DNA from: Flavobacteriales bacterium
Lineage (GTDB): Bacteria > Bacteroidota > Bacteroidia > Flavobacteriales_F > PHOS-HE28
Direction of reading: 5' to 3'
Assembly (NCBI GenBank): GCA_016702645.1
Contig: JADJDP010000030.1
Coordinates: 1 to 49,730 of the forward strand
DNA length: 49,730 nt
This document shows, piece by piece, positions 1 through 13,862 of this stretch (positions are counted from its first letter, which is position 1; the number at the start of each line of letters is the position of its first letter). The notes below the pieces were generated by a model. The model saw nothing but the letters and a program-made list of their open reading frames with translations, ran no database searches and was not told where the DNA came from. The position numbers were made by a program, and so were the translations under genes.

Positions 1-594
1 GCATTGCGCACGCCATTGGCGAGCACCACACTATCAAGGCCGGTATGCATGGCTACCTGTCCGGCCACGATGGCCTTGGTCTGAAGGACCAGTGGAATAT
101 CATCCACACCATACGCGCGGGGCGGATCAGGGGCCGCCTCCTGCGCATCGCGCACTGATGATAGATGCCTGCAGCGCCCATGCTTACTTGCGTAATCTGT
201 TAGGCCATGCCCGTGAGGGTGGTACCAGTAGTGCTCGCGCGGTCCAGCACCGTGAAACTCGGGCTCCAAGTGGTGTTGGGGTAGATGAGCGAGTGGGGGC
301 CACCGTCGTTGGCCGGACTCACATGCAAACCATGCCAGTGCGTGGTGGTAAGGTCCGGCAGCGTGTTGGTCACGTTCAGCGTCACATCCTGCCCGCTTTG
401 CAGGATGATGGTCGGACCCAGCAGATCGCCATTGTAGCCATAAGTGTTCACTACCTCGCCTGGATGGAACTCCCGAGTGCCTTCCTGCAAGGTCAACTGG
501 ATGGAGGGGCCGGATAGGGTATCCGGGATGGGCAGTGGTGTTTGGGCCTGCGTTGTGCCCGGTAAGTAACAGACCCAGTGCAAGCGTTGCGCAT
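1..594 (-). pseudogene. Multicopper oxidase, N-terminal part, frameshifted and cut by the window edge
   Basis: The longest readable stretch carries the first cupredoxin domain of a multicopper oxidase: GYNGDLLGPTI, then THWHGLHV (type 2/type 3 copper HxH) and the Bacteroidota-style DRASTT. The expected WYHPH copper motif is present at about 225-240 but in another frame, and the text then continues in further frames as a QVSMGAAGIY-like segment and AYGVDDIPLVLQTK, which is the standard continuation of this family. The signal peptide (MR..TLALGLLLT) is likewise split across frames near 560-594. I therefore see at least four single-base shifts in 600 bp. The family oxidises Cu(I) or phenolic substrates in the periplasm; here it is the last visible gene of a metal-efflux operon, which fits copper detoxification. 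It could be a decayed gene or an error-rich contig end; the remainder lies outside the window. Confidence 0.75.
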
Positions 595-727
595 GAATAG
601 GGCGGCAACTGTTGCCCGGCGCTCGAAGAAGTACGAAAGGGGAGATACCATCAAGTTGGGATGCGTTGGATACGAACGACAAAAGGCACTTAAGCCACGG
701 CAACTGGTGCCACGGCTTCGCCTGTCG

Positions 728-1102
728 CTAGACCCGCATCACCTGCAACAACGCGATCCGTTCACAAGCCGTTCGTGGGGGCAGCCGATCAGGCCATCCA
801 GGGTACGCAGCCAGGTTAGGCCAGACCCCTGTTTTGGTGTCGTGCGCCGTACTACCATCCACGAAGTATGCAGCCGTCAAGCGTCCATTGGTGCTGTGTT
901 CCAAGGTGGACAGTTCTGCTTGCGCTACCGTGTAGTCACAACAATGCACATCCACTTGTGCCTGGTCACCGCTCCCGTCATCGTGGCAACATGCTTCTAT
1001 GTCCACCCATGCAGTGCGGCTACTTCCCATTTCGGGGCAATACATCCGCCATAACGACGGAACGGATGTGCTCGCCACCAACAGCAATGCCATCGGTGGC
1101 AT
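728..1102 (-). CDS. Small Cys-rich secreted protein (HYC_CC_PP-like)
   Basis: A 124-residue protein starting with a short hydrophobic stretch (MPPMALLLVAS) followed by WRMYC, then two Cys pairs, EACCHDD and VHCCDYT, about 15 residues apart. This spacing of an early xYC, a CC and a second CC resembles the small Bacteroidota proteins called HYC_CC_PP, which commonly sit next to metal-efflux and copper genes; their biochemical role is not established. It lies between the P-type ATPase and the multicopper oxidase on the same strand, so it probably belongs to the metal operon and may bind metal through its cysteines (inference). The signal peptide looks short, so a non-ATG start slightly upstream is possible: an in-frame stop lies 12 codons before the ATG. 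The C-terminal part has no recognisable domain. Confidence 0.6.
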   Translation of the reverse strand: MPPMALLLVASTSVPSLWRMYCPEMGSSRTAWVDIEACCHDDGSGDQAQVDVHCCDYTVAQAELSTLEHSTNGRLTAAYFVDGSTAHDTKTGVWPNLAAYPGWPDRLPPRTACERIALLQVMRV

Positions 1103-1279
1103 TAGCCAGGGACAATTACGCAGTTTGAAGCAACTTCACGGGTACGAAGCTAGGTCGTCCGGTCCGCCTGATCACCACAGTTAGCGTTTATGCTTGGAAG
1201 GCATGCGCTATGCCCCCAAGTCCAGCACCGACCAATTGGCCGCAGCTTTCGATAACTCCCGCTCGCAACGATCGACGGC

Positions 1280-2973
1280 CTATCTAAGCCTGCTCGCGTT
1301 CAAGATCGCCAGGAGCGCCACGCCCACATCTGCGAACACCGCCTCCCACAAGGTGGCCAGGCCACCGGCGCCAAGAACGAGCACGATGGCCTTCACGCCG
1401 AAGGCGAGCACGATGTTCTGCAATACCACACGCTTGGTGGCCTTGCCGATGCGGATGGCCTCGGCGATGCTGCTCGGCTTGTCGTTCTGCATCAGATGCC
1501 GAGCGTTGCTGCCACGCGTTGCGTAATGGCTGTCTTATCGCCACTGAGCATGACGATCTCGCGGATGCCTTGGGCCTTCAGCAGGCTGATGGTCTCTTTC
1601 GCGTCGGCCTTAATCTTGTCGGCAACAGTGAGGTAACCTGCGTACGCACCGCCGATCGCACACCACGATGGTGTCCTCCACGGCATCCACTTCCGCCGGG
1701 TAGGCCACGTTGAACTTCTTCAACAAGCGCGTGTTGCCCACCAGCACCTCCTTGCCGGCCACCATGCCGCGCATGCCGTGCGCGCTGATCTCTTCCACAC
1801 TCGTCGCTTCTCCCACGGCATCGCCCTGCGGATGCTTCAGCACCGCCTGTGCGATGGGGTGCGTGCTGTGCGTCTCCATCGCTTTCACCGCCGAGCAAGC
1901 GGTTCTCGGCGATGCCCGCAGCGGGCTTCACCTCCTGCACAGCGAACACACCTTCGGTGAGCGTGCCGGTCTTGTCCATCACGATGGTGTTCACCTTGGT
2001 GAGCACGTCCAGGTAGTTGCCGCCCTTCAGCAGGATGCCCTTGCGGCTTGCCGCGCCGATCCCGCCGAAGTAGCCCAGCGGTATGCTGATTACCAGTGCA
2101 CAAGGGCAGGAGATCGCCCAGGAAGATGAGCGCGCGGTAGAGCCAGGTGTTGAAGACATACGGATCCACAATGAGCATCGGCACCAGCACGATGCCCACG
2201 GCAAGTGCCACCACGATGGGCGTGTAGATGCGTGCGAAGCGGCGGATGAAGAGCTCCGTGGGCGACTTGCTCTTCGCGGCGTTCTGCACCAGGTCGAGGA
2301 TGCGCGCTAGGCTGCTTTCGCCGAACGGCTTGGTCACTTCCATATCCACCACCTTGTCCGTGGCGATCATGCCGGCGAGTACCGCTGCTTCTTTCACAAT
2401 GGTGCGCGGCACGCTTTCGCCCGTGAGGGCCGCGGTATCGAAGGAGGCTTGGTCGCTGAGGAGCTTGCCGTCCAGCGGCACACGATCGCCCACGCGGATG
2501 CGGATGGTGTCACCGACTTTCACCTCGGCGGCGGGCGTTTCCACCGGGACACCATCGCGCATCACGTTCGCGGTATCTGGGCGCACATCGAGCAATGCCT
2601 GGATATTGCGCTTGGCGCGGTCCACGGCGGCATCTTGGAACAGTTCGCCCACGGCATAGAAGAGCATCACCGCCACGCCTTCGGGATATTCGCCGATGAA
2701 GAACGCGCCGATGGTGGCGATGCTCATCAGGAAGAACTCACTGAAGACATCGCGCTTGGCGATGGCCTTGATCGCCTTGACCAGAACAGGCAGGCCCACG
2801 GGCAGGTAGGCCGCGAGGTACCAGGCCAGTCGCTTCCATTCCGGCTGCAGGAACTGCGGCGCAAGCTGGTCGATGGCGATGCCGCCAATGAGCAGGACGA
2901 ATGAAGCGATGGCGGGGCAGGCGCTGCACCCGCACTCTGCTTGGGGTCGTGTGCTGTCGTGTTCGGCGGTCAT
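1280..2973 (-). pseudogene. P1B-type heavy-metal ATPase (ZntA/CadA-like), frameshifted and internally deleted
   Basis: The start at MTAEHDS follows sequence logic: a Cys motif (CGCSACP, residues 14-20) leads into the first membrane segments. Domains follow in order: actuator domain with TALTGES-type motif near 2420, metal-binding CPC in membrane segment 6 near 2107, phosphorylation motif DKTGT near 1965, an HP-type nucleotide-binding motif (THPIAQAV) near 1845, and MLSGDK near 1545. The reading frame changes near 2115, 1890 and 1655. After VAATLG (near 1500) the text jumps directly to QNDKPSS: roughly 60-70 residues including the essential GDGVNDAP hinge motif are missing. A correct C-terminus with membrane segments follows. 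Such pumps export Zn/Cd/Pb or Cu; the CPC motif alone does not settle which. As sequenced the enzyme cannot work, because the hinge motif is gone regardless of the frameshifts. Confidence 0.85.
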
Positions 2974-2984
2974 GTCACTGCGTG

Positions 2985-3368
2985 TGTCCCCCGCGGTGGG
3001 GGTGCCCGCCCCCGGGGTCGCGCGCGGCTTCCCCCCGCCCGCCGCCATCATCCTGCCTGGCCCCGGCCCTCGCCCCGGGCGCCGGCGCCCCGGCCCTGGC
3101 CCCGCCCCCCCCCGGGGGGCCGCGGCGGCTCGCCGCCGGTGCCCGGGCCCTGGCCCTCCCCGTTCCCGGGGCCGGGGTCCCCGGGGCGGCCCCGCGGCCG
3201 GAGAGAAGAGGGCGGCAAGGGGGAAGGGGGGGGGCGCTGCACCGCGGGTGGGGCGGGGGGTGGGGGGGGGGGGGGGGGGTGGCGCGGGTGCCGCCGGTCT
3301 TGCGGCCCGCCCAGGGGGGCCCGCCCGCCCCCCCGCCCGCCTCGCGGGGGGTGCCGCTTTGTTCCGTT
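2985..3368. other. Extremely GC-rich low-complexity tract with an 18-G run
   Basis: About 380 bp between the ATPase start and the adaptor stop consist almost only of G and C (about 90%), first C-rich and CCGG-rich, then G-rich, with an uninterrupted run of 18 G at 3262-3279. The flanks return abruptly to normal coding composition. No protein family is visible in any frame. It resembles low-quality or artefactual sequence more than a natural spacer, because every other intergenic gap in this operon is short and of normal composition. Confidence 0.8.
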
Positions 3369-3370
3369 GC

Positions 3371-4849
3371 TCAATGCTGATGCCCCTCGCTCGTGTTCAT
3401 CATCGCGATCAGGTAGTAGGCCCCGCCGGTCACCACCACGGCGTTGGCTTGCACGGGTTGCAGGAAGGTAACGGCCGTGTACGGTCCATCGGTGGTGCCG
3501 CGCTTCACTTCCACACGCTGGAAGGTCATGCCGCCGGGAGGCGCATCGTGGTCGTGGCCTTCTCCTTCGGTGTGGCCCGTGCCCTGATCCTTGCCGTGGT
3601 CGTGACCGACGCCCTCGTTGTGCTCGCCCTCGGCTACTTCGCCGTGATCGTGCCCGTGGTCTTCGCCTTTTGCGTGGGCCGCTTCGTTCTCCTTGGCGTG
3701 ATCGTGGTCCTCGCCTTCAGCATGCTTGTGGCCCGCTTCCTCTTTGTGCGCGGGTTCTTCGTCGTGCGCGTGCCCGTGCTCCTCTTCGCCTGCGCTCTGG
3801 ATGAACACGAAGTCCTTGCCTTCCATGTTCACGATGGCATCGGTGAGCACTGCGGTGGTATTGGCATTGCCCACGTCGATGCGTGCGGTAACGCCCATAC
3901 CGTCGATCAGGCCCTCCTTGTCGCCGGTGATCTCGGCGTGGACGGGGATCGTCTTCGTTTCGCTCTCGAAGGCGCTGCCGATGGCAAAGACCACGGCCGT
4001 GTAGTTCTTACCGGGCAGGTTGGTAAGGCTGAGGTCGATCTTCTGGCCCACTTTCACCTTGGCGATGTCCTGCTCATAGAGGAAGAGGTCCACGTGCAAT
4101 TTGCTGTTGTTCACCACGCGGAACATGGTGGCGTCGCCGCTCACCTTGCTGCCCACGTTCACGGCGATGTGCGCCACCGTGCCGTCGATCGGGCTGACGA
4201 TGCTGCCCGTGGAGCGGATGGCATCGGCGTTGAGCTTGTCGGGATCGATGTTGATCAGGCGCAGCAGCTCGGCGTTGGCGTTCACACTGGCGCGTAGCGA
4301 GGCATGCTCTGCGGTGGCCTGTTGCAAGGTCTTCTGCGCGCTCACGTTGGCACGAGCAAGTTCGGTCTGGCGGTCCAATTCGGCCTTGGCATAGACCAGT
4401 CGTGCTTTCGCATCCAGGTAATCGCGTTGCAGGTCGATGATGGCCTGGTCGGCGATGCTGGCGAGGGCCTGTCCCTTCTTCACATGATCACCTTCTTGCA
4501 CCAGCACCTCGCGCACGGTGCCGCCCAGCGATGCGGTGACATCCGCCACGTTCTGCGGGGGCACTTTCAAGAAGCCGGTGGCCTTCAGCGCGGTGGTGAG
4601 GTCCTTCATCTCCACCTTGCCGAGCACACCATCGATGGCGGTGAACTGCACCGGTGAAACCGTAACGGTGCTGCCACCGCCGTGGCCTTCCTCTTCGCCG
4701 TGCCCACCGCGGCCTTCTTCTTCTTTGGCTGCGCTGCCGCCGCATGCTGCGAACAATGCGGCAACAACGACGAGGCCGATGCTATGCGGGATCCCGCTAC
4801 GGCGGGACAGGTTGCGCGTTATGGCGCTTTGGATGAATTGCGTTTTCAT
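3371..4849 (-). CDS. RND efflux periplasmic adaptor lipoprotein with His-rich insert (CusB/CzcB family)
   Basis: A 492-residue membrane-fusion protein linking an inner-membrane RND pump to its outer-membrane channel. The N-terminus is a lipoprotein signal ending in FAAC (Cys36). The barrel-sandwich/lipoyl halves are visible as GGTVREVLVQEGDHVKKGQ and later GSIVSPIDGTVAHIAVNVG, with an alpha-hairpin between them (YLDAKARLVYAKAELDRQ). Residues about 353-437 form an insert very rich in His, Glu and Asp, followed by a C-terminal membrane-proximal domain. The insert sits where metal-specific adaptors often carry chelating segments, so a Zn/Cu/Co-binding role is likely but inferred. It lies 12 bp downstream of the pump gene, in the same operon. 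The gene is intact, unlike its neighbours. Confidence 0.9.
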   Translation of the reverse strand: MKTQFIQSAITRNLSRRSGIPHSIGLVVVAALFAACGGSAAKEEEGRGGHGEEEGHGGGSTVTVSPVQFTAIDGVLGKVEMKDLTTALKATGFLKVPPQNVADVTASLGGTVREVLVQEGDHVKKGQALASIADQAIIDLQRDYLDAKARLVYAKAELDRQTELARANVSAQKTLQQATAEHASLRASVNANAELLRLINIDPDKLNADAIRSTGSIVSPIDGTVAHIAVNVGSKVSGDATMFRVVNNSKLHVDLFLYEQDIAKVKVGQKIDLSLTNLPGKNYTAVVFAIGSAFESETKTIPVHAEITGDKEGLIDGMGVTARIDVGNANTTAVLTDAIVNMEGKDFVFIQSAGEEEHGHAHDEEPAHKEEAGHKHAEGEDHDHAKENEAAHAKGEDHGHDHGEVAEGEHNEGVGHDHGKDQGTGHTEGEGHDHDAPPGGMTFQRVEVKRGTTDGPYTAVTFLQPVQANAVVVTGGAYYLIAMMNTSEGHQH

Positions 4850-4861
4850 GGCTATGCTGAC

Positions 4862-9185
<4,324 letters not shown>

Positions 9186-9289
9186 GGGAAATGACTTCGA
9201 TGTGAAACGAAATGGAATGCGCCCGCGAAAGCGGACAGGCCCGTGCTGGAAAGCACAGGCTGATGACGTCCGCCTTGGGGCGGACTAAC

Positions 9290-9643
9290 TCAGGCCTTGG
9301 GAGGGTTCCACTTGGAACCGGAGAAAGCGGCGAGCGCGCCTTCGTCAACAGGGACCGCCGCTGGCCGGTCGATCACCGAAACTTGCATCGAGACCGCGTG
9401 CGGCTCCATGGCCAAACCCACCGAACCAAAGGCCGTGCATGTGCCGTGCTCATCGCAGCCGAAGGGGCTGTGGTCGCCGTGCTCGTCGTGGTGGTGGCCG
9501 GTCTCCTCGTCGTGGTGGCCCAGATCGGTGTGGTGCTCCACCCAATGCACCACCGTGGCGGGCACATGTGCCCACTCATGCATGTCCGTGGCGCTGAAGC
9601 CATAGACGGCAAGGGTGAGGAGAAAGAGGAGGCGGGGCACCAA
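9290..9643 (-). CDS. Small His-rich exported protein at the head of the metal operon
   Basis: A 117-residue protein with a hydrophobic N-terminus (LLFLLTLAVYGFSA) and a central block of His, Asp and Glu (HHTDLGHHDEETGHHHDEHG and onward, residues about 37-60). It begins with TTG or GTG (9643 or 9640). It is the first gene of the metal-efflux operon, about 105 bp upstream of the RND pump. The box TACTTTCG lies at 9654-9647 on this strand, placing a predicted transcription start almost on the initiation codon. Small periplasmic His-rich proteins of this kind accompany RND metal pumps in Bacteroidota; metal binding is inferred from composition only. Confidence 0.65.
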   Translation of the reverse strand: MVPRLLFLLTLAVYGFSATDMHEWAHVPATVVHWVEHHTDLGHHDEETGHHHDEHGDHSPFGCDEHGTCTAFGSVGLAMEPHAVSMQVSVIDRPAAVPVDEGALAAFSGSKWNPPKA

Positions 9644-9829
9644 GGGCGAAAGTAGAGAGCTTGAACGAAACCCGGGCGGTCAAGTTGCTCCCCTCGCTCA
9701 GTGGGCTGCCAATTTGATCGAACGACGTTGGGATGGAGGCACCTACGGCTTCGATCTTGGCTCGTTTCGATGCACATCCACACATATGCATCAGCAAATC
9801 CGACCTTCGCAACTTCACACTTCTCGCCC

Positions 9830-12110
9830 ATGACATCTCGCTACGTGCTGTTCGTACTTGTCTTGTCGGGGGCCACCACTGTGCCAGCCCAGTGGACGCT
9901 GCATTTCGATGGCACTGTTCCGGTCACTCGGCAGGGTAGCGTACTGGATCTGGCATGGGCAGGGGGGATCAACAACATCCATGTAAGTGATGTGGACCTG
10001 AACGGCGATGGTGCGAAGGACCTGGTGCTCTTTGATCGCGGACAGCAAGGTGATGAGGTGACCACCTTGCTGCGCACATCGGCACCGGGCGTGGGAGGCT
10101 ACGTGGTGACGCACGCCTATGATCATGCGACTCCACTGGATACGCTGCATGATTGGGCGCTCCTGCGCGACTTCAACTGTGATGGCAGGGAGGACATCTT
10201 CACTTACACCGAGGCTGGCTTTGGCGTTTATAAGAACGTAAGCTCTGGGTCGGAGCCCTCCTTTGTACTCTACTACCCGCGCGTGAACTCCAATTACGTC
10301 TCGCCTTCCGGCGCTGGCACGATAGCCAACCTTTTCGTTTCCGAAGTGGACCTGCCGGGTATCGAGGACATCGACAACGACGGAGACTTGGACATCCTCA
10401 CCTTCAGTTTGCTCGGCTCCTACGTGGAGTACCACAAGAACCTGAGCGTGGAATTGTATGGCACATGCGACAGCCTTGTATATGAGCTGCGCAACAAGTG
10501 CTGGGGCTACTTCACCGAGAGCTTGACCACCAATAACGTCACACTGAACACACCCTGCCCCTTCAATGTGCCAGCACCGGAGGTGGGTAGCGGTGGTGAG
10601 CACCTGGCGATGGAGGACCCTGTCGCGACACGAGCAGCGCATGCCGGTAGCGCTGTGCTGCCTTTGGACTTGAATGGCGATGGCGTCAAGGACCTGTTGC
10701 TTGGGGACATCTCGTACAATAACCTAGTGGCCATATACAATGGCGGTACCGTGGACGATGCGATCATGGTGGCCAAGGACAGCTTGTTTCCCGTGTACGA
10801 TCAGCCGGTTGACCTTACGATCTACCCTTGCGGGAGTTATGAGGACGTGGATGCGGACGGCACGCGCGATCTCTTGGTAGGCTCGGCCGCCACATCCCTC
10901 GCGCACAATTTCGAAAGCGTCTGTTACTACCCCAACACTGGTACGGAAGCCAGCCCGGTGTTCGACCGGCAGCAAACCAACCTCTTTCAAGACCGCATGA
11001 TCGAACTGGGTGAGGGTGCCTACCCCGTCCCGTTCGATGTTGATGGCGATGGCCTCATGGACCTCTTGGTGGCCAACTATGGATACTCCACCTCCGGGTT
11101 GGCATATTCGAGCCAGATGGCCGTGCTCCGGAACACGGGTAGTGCTACCGAACCCTCCTTCGAGCAGATCACGGACGACTACATGGACTTGGGCACGAGC
11201 GGCCTCGGGCTCGGCATGTATCCTGCCTTCGGTGATCTGGATGGTGATGGGGACCAAGACCTTTACCTAGGTGACCTGCAGGGCGTACTCCACTTCTACC
11301 GCAACGTTGCCACTGGCCCGGCAGCCGCCTTCCAACTCGAACAACTGAGCATCACCGATGTATCCGGTGCTGTGATCGACGTTGGCCAACTCGCAACCCC
11401 GTCGTTCGAGGACCTGGATGAGGACGGCCTGTTGGACCTGGTCATCGGCGAGCGCAATGGCAACTTGAACCACTATCGAAATACGGGCACTACGACAACA
11501 CCCATCTGGACATTGATCACAGATAGCCTCGGCGCGGTGAACAACGCAACTCAAGTAGGCAGTTCGGGCAATTCAGTACCGTTCTTTTTTCGCAATGATC
11601 TAGGCGTCCGCGAGCTATTGGTCGGTACAGCATCCGGCTGGATCCATCACTACGGCAATATCGAAGGCAACATCTCAGGCATATGGTCCCTGCTGGATGG
11701 CCGGTTCCAAGATGTGCATGACGGGGAAAAATCGGCTCCGTGTGTTCATGACTTCACGGGCGATGGTGTGTTGGACATGGTCGTCGGCAACTATCGGGGT
11801 GGGCTTTCCTTTTGGCGCAGCGACGCTTTCATCGGTTTCAACCACCCACCATCCAATGAAAGGGGCTTCACCTTGGCTCCGAATCCGGCCAACGAGCAGA
11901 TCGAACTGTGGCTAACCATGGGCTCGGTGGTCAGTTACTGGGTGATACAGAACAGCATGGGACAAGCCCTGAACCGTGGGCCGGTTTTGGGCGAACGCAC
12001 CGTCATTCCCGTGGACGACCTTGCCGAAGGTCATTATCTGGTCGAAGCTGGAGGGTAGTTCCGCTGCGGCGGTGCAACGCTTTGTGGTAGTTCGCGGCGC
12101 TCGCAACTAG
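9830..12110 (+). CDS. Secreted FG-GAP/VCBS repeat protein with type A T9SS sorting domain (frameshift near the end)
   Basis: Starts at MTSRYVLFVLVLSG with a signal peptide ending near PAQW. The body holds many FG-GAP/VCBS calcium-loop repeats with the DxNxDGxxD pattern (DLNGDGAKDLVLF, DFNCDGREDIF, DIDNDGDLDIL, DLNGDGVKDLLLG, DVDGDGLMDLLVA, DLDGDGDQDLYLG, DLDEDGLLDLVIG, DFTGDGVLDMVVG), as in integrin-like beta-propellers. A C-terminal sorting domain follows (FTLAPNPANEQIELWL). The uninterrupted frame stops at 12058 after LVEAGG, but removing one base in GTCGAAG near 12043 gives LVKLEGSSAAAVQRFVVVR, the expected end of such domains, with a stop at 12108-12110. The product is probably secreted and surface-attached by T9SS. 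Binding partner unknown. Confidence 0.85.
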
Positions 12111-12210
12111 GATCATTGTCTTCGCTCTTCCATATCGCAGCACATGCACTTGATCGCTTTGCTCTCCATCTGGGACCAATAGGATCCCAACCCCACTACG
12201 GATCGGTCCC

Positions 12211-12240
12211 TTGCCGGACCGGTGCTTCCTTCTAAGTTCG
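12211..12240 (+). promoter_or_regulatory. Bacteroidota-type promoter candidate
   Basis: TTG at 12211-12213 and TAAGTTCG at 12233-12240 are separated by 19 bp, the spacing known for Bacteroidota promoters (TTG at -33, TAnnTTTG at -7). It lies about 80 bp before the thioredoxin-fold gene at 12321, in a 210-bp gap that is otherwise empty. Confidence 0.5.
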
Positions 12241-12320
12241 TCGACCGGTTCGCGCTGCAACCTGTTGAGCGACCGCTGAACCGAGTAGTAACGAAGACCG
12301 ATCAACCCAAAACCTGTCCC

Positions 12321-13766
12321 ATGAACTTGAGAACATTACTCGTAACACCGGCGCTGGTGGCCGGGCTGCTGGCAAGCGCCCAGAATCAGAACTGGACCGT
12401 GAACGACATCAACGGCAATCCCGTTTCGATCCAGGACTACCTGAACGCAGGAAAGACGGTGCTTGTGGACATCAGTGCACACTGGTGCGGACCCTGCTGG
12501 GCTTGGCACACAGGCGGCATTATGGACAAACTCTATCATGAGTTCGGTCCGGAAGGCACCAACGATTTGGTCATCATCTGGGTGGATGGTGACGCGGCCA
12601 GCTCCATGGCGCTCCTCAATGGCGGTTCGGGGTCCCAAGGCGATTGGATCACCGGTGTTGATTATCCGATCATCGGTCCCAACGGCCAGGGCAACATCTT
12701 GGCCGACCTGTACAATATCACTGCATATCCCACTCTCTTCATGCACTGCCCCGGTAGCAACGCAGGCGTTGAGATCGCGCGTACCAGCACCTGGCAGTCC
12801 TTCTTCCAGAGCTGGCGCAACGGTTGCATGCCTCCTTTCACCAACGGCGTGAACGATGCGACCTTGCTGGCCGGCGAGAGCGGAGTCCTCTGCCCCGGTG
12901 AGCACCCAACGGCAACCCTCTACAACATGGGCACGACCAACCTCACCAGCGCCACGGTGGAGTTGCTGGAGAACGGCAGCCCTGTGCAAACGGTGAACTG
13001 GACCGGCAACCTGGCCCGTTGGGCTTCGGCCACCGTCACCTTCGACGACGTGGATGTAGTGGGAGCACAGGAATTCGTGGGACGCGTCACCATGCCCAAT
13101 GGCGTGGCGGATGAGCACCCCGAAGGCTCCGATGAGGAGTACAACTACGAGCAAGCTCCCGAGGCCCTCAGTGCAACGGTCAATTTCGAGATCAAGACCG
13201 ACAACTACTGCGAGGAGACCTCCTGGAAGCTCTACAACAGCAGCAACCAAGTCGTTTACCAAGGTGGTCCTTACACCGCAGGGTCCCAGGACAACACCGT
13301 GTTCAACTACTGGTGGAACCTGAACCCGAACATGTGCTACCGCCTGGAGGTGCTGGATGCCTACGGTGATGGCATCTGCTGCACCTATGGTAACGGCTAC
13401 TACAAAGTGAAGAGCAATGGCGTGGAGGTGCTCAACGGTGGCCAGTTCGGCGCAGTGGCGAAGGAGCCCTTCGCGGCTGGCGCAGCAGTGGGTATCGAAG
13501 AGAACGTGTTGGAACAAGGTCTCAACATGTTCCCCAACCCCACCAATGGCATGCTCAACGTTGGCTTCGAACTCAGCAGTGCCACCACAGTGAACTTCAC
13601 CGTGATGAACCTGCTCGGTGAGCGTGTGCTCAGCACCAGCAAGGGCTTCGGCGTAGGTGGCCAGCAGACCACGCTCGACCTGAGCAGCCTGCCGCACGGC
13701 AGCTACATCGTGAACGTCCTGGCTGATGGCCTGACCGCCACCCGCAAGGTCACTGTGAACCAATAA
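12321..13766 (+). CDS. Secreted thioredoxin-fold protein with type A T9SS sorting domain
   Basis: 481 residues. After a signal peptide (to about residue 20) comes a thioredoxin-like domain with the active-site motif HWCGPCW, cysteines 56 and 59, and a YNITAYPTLF segment carrying the cis-proline. The middle (about residues 190-400) contains beta-sandwich material including a Cys-containing segment (YCEETSWKLYNS ... DAYGDGICC) common in Bacteroidota surface proteins. The end is a classic sorting domain: LNMFPNPTNGMLNVGFE ... LSSLPHGSYIVNVLADGLTATRKVTVNQ. It should be exported by T9SS and could act on disulfides outside the outer membrane (inference). It is followed by a strong hairpin terminator and then by two other thioredoxin-related genes on the same strand. 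Confidence 0.88.
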   Translation: MNLRTLLVTPALVAGLLASAQNQNWTVNDINGNPVSIQDYLNAGKTVLVDISAHWCGPCWAWHTGGIMDKLYHEFGPEGTNDLVIIWVDGDAASSMALLNGGSGSQGDWITGVDYPIIGPNGQGNILADLYNITAYPTLFMHCPGSNAGVEIARTSTWQSFFQSWRNGCMPPFTNGVNDATLLAGESGVLCPGEHPTATLYNMGTTNLTSATVELLENGSPVQTVNWTGNLARWASATVTFDDVDVVGAQEFVGRVTMPNGVADEHPEGSDEEYNYEQAPEALSATVNFEIKTDNYCEETSWKLYNSSNQVVYQGGPYTAGSQDNTVFNYWWNLNPNMCYRLEVLDAYGDGICCTYGNGYYKVKSNGVEVLNGGQFGAVAKEPFAAGAAVGIEENVLEQGLNMFPNPTNGMLNVGFELSSATTVNFTVMNLLGERVLSTSKGFGVGGQQTTLDLSSLPHGSYIVNVLADGLTATRKVTVNQ

Positions 13767-13796
13767 GGTTGATAACCACCTGAAGGTCTTTCGAGA

Positions 13797-13840
13797 GGTC
13801 AGCGATCCGGCGCAATTTTCGCCTGTGATCGCTGACCTTT
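13797..13840 (+). terminator. Intrinsic terminator hairpin
   Basis: GGTCAGCGATC at 13797-13807 pairs with GATCGCTGACC at 13827-13837 across a 19-nt loop, followed by TTT. It lies 31 bp after the stop of the thioredoxin-fold gene and just before the TlpA-DUF6029 gene. Confidence 0.7.
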
Positions 13841-13862
13841 CGTTTGCACCCAACCCAAGCAC

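Noticed and set aside
3048..3374. Proline/glycine-rich open frames in the GC-rich tract
   Set aside because: All six frames are open simply because there is almost no A or T; composition is not protein-like.
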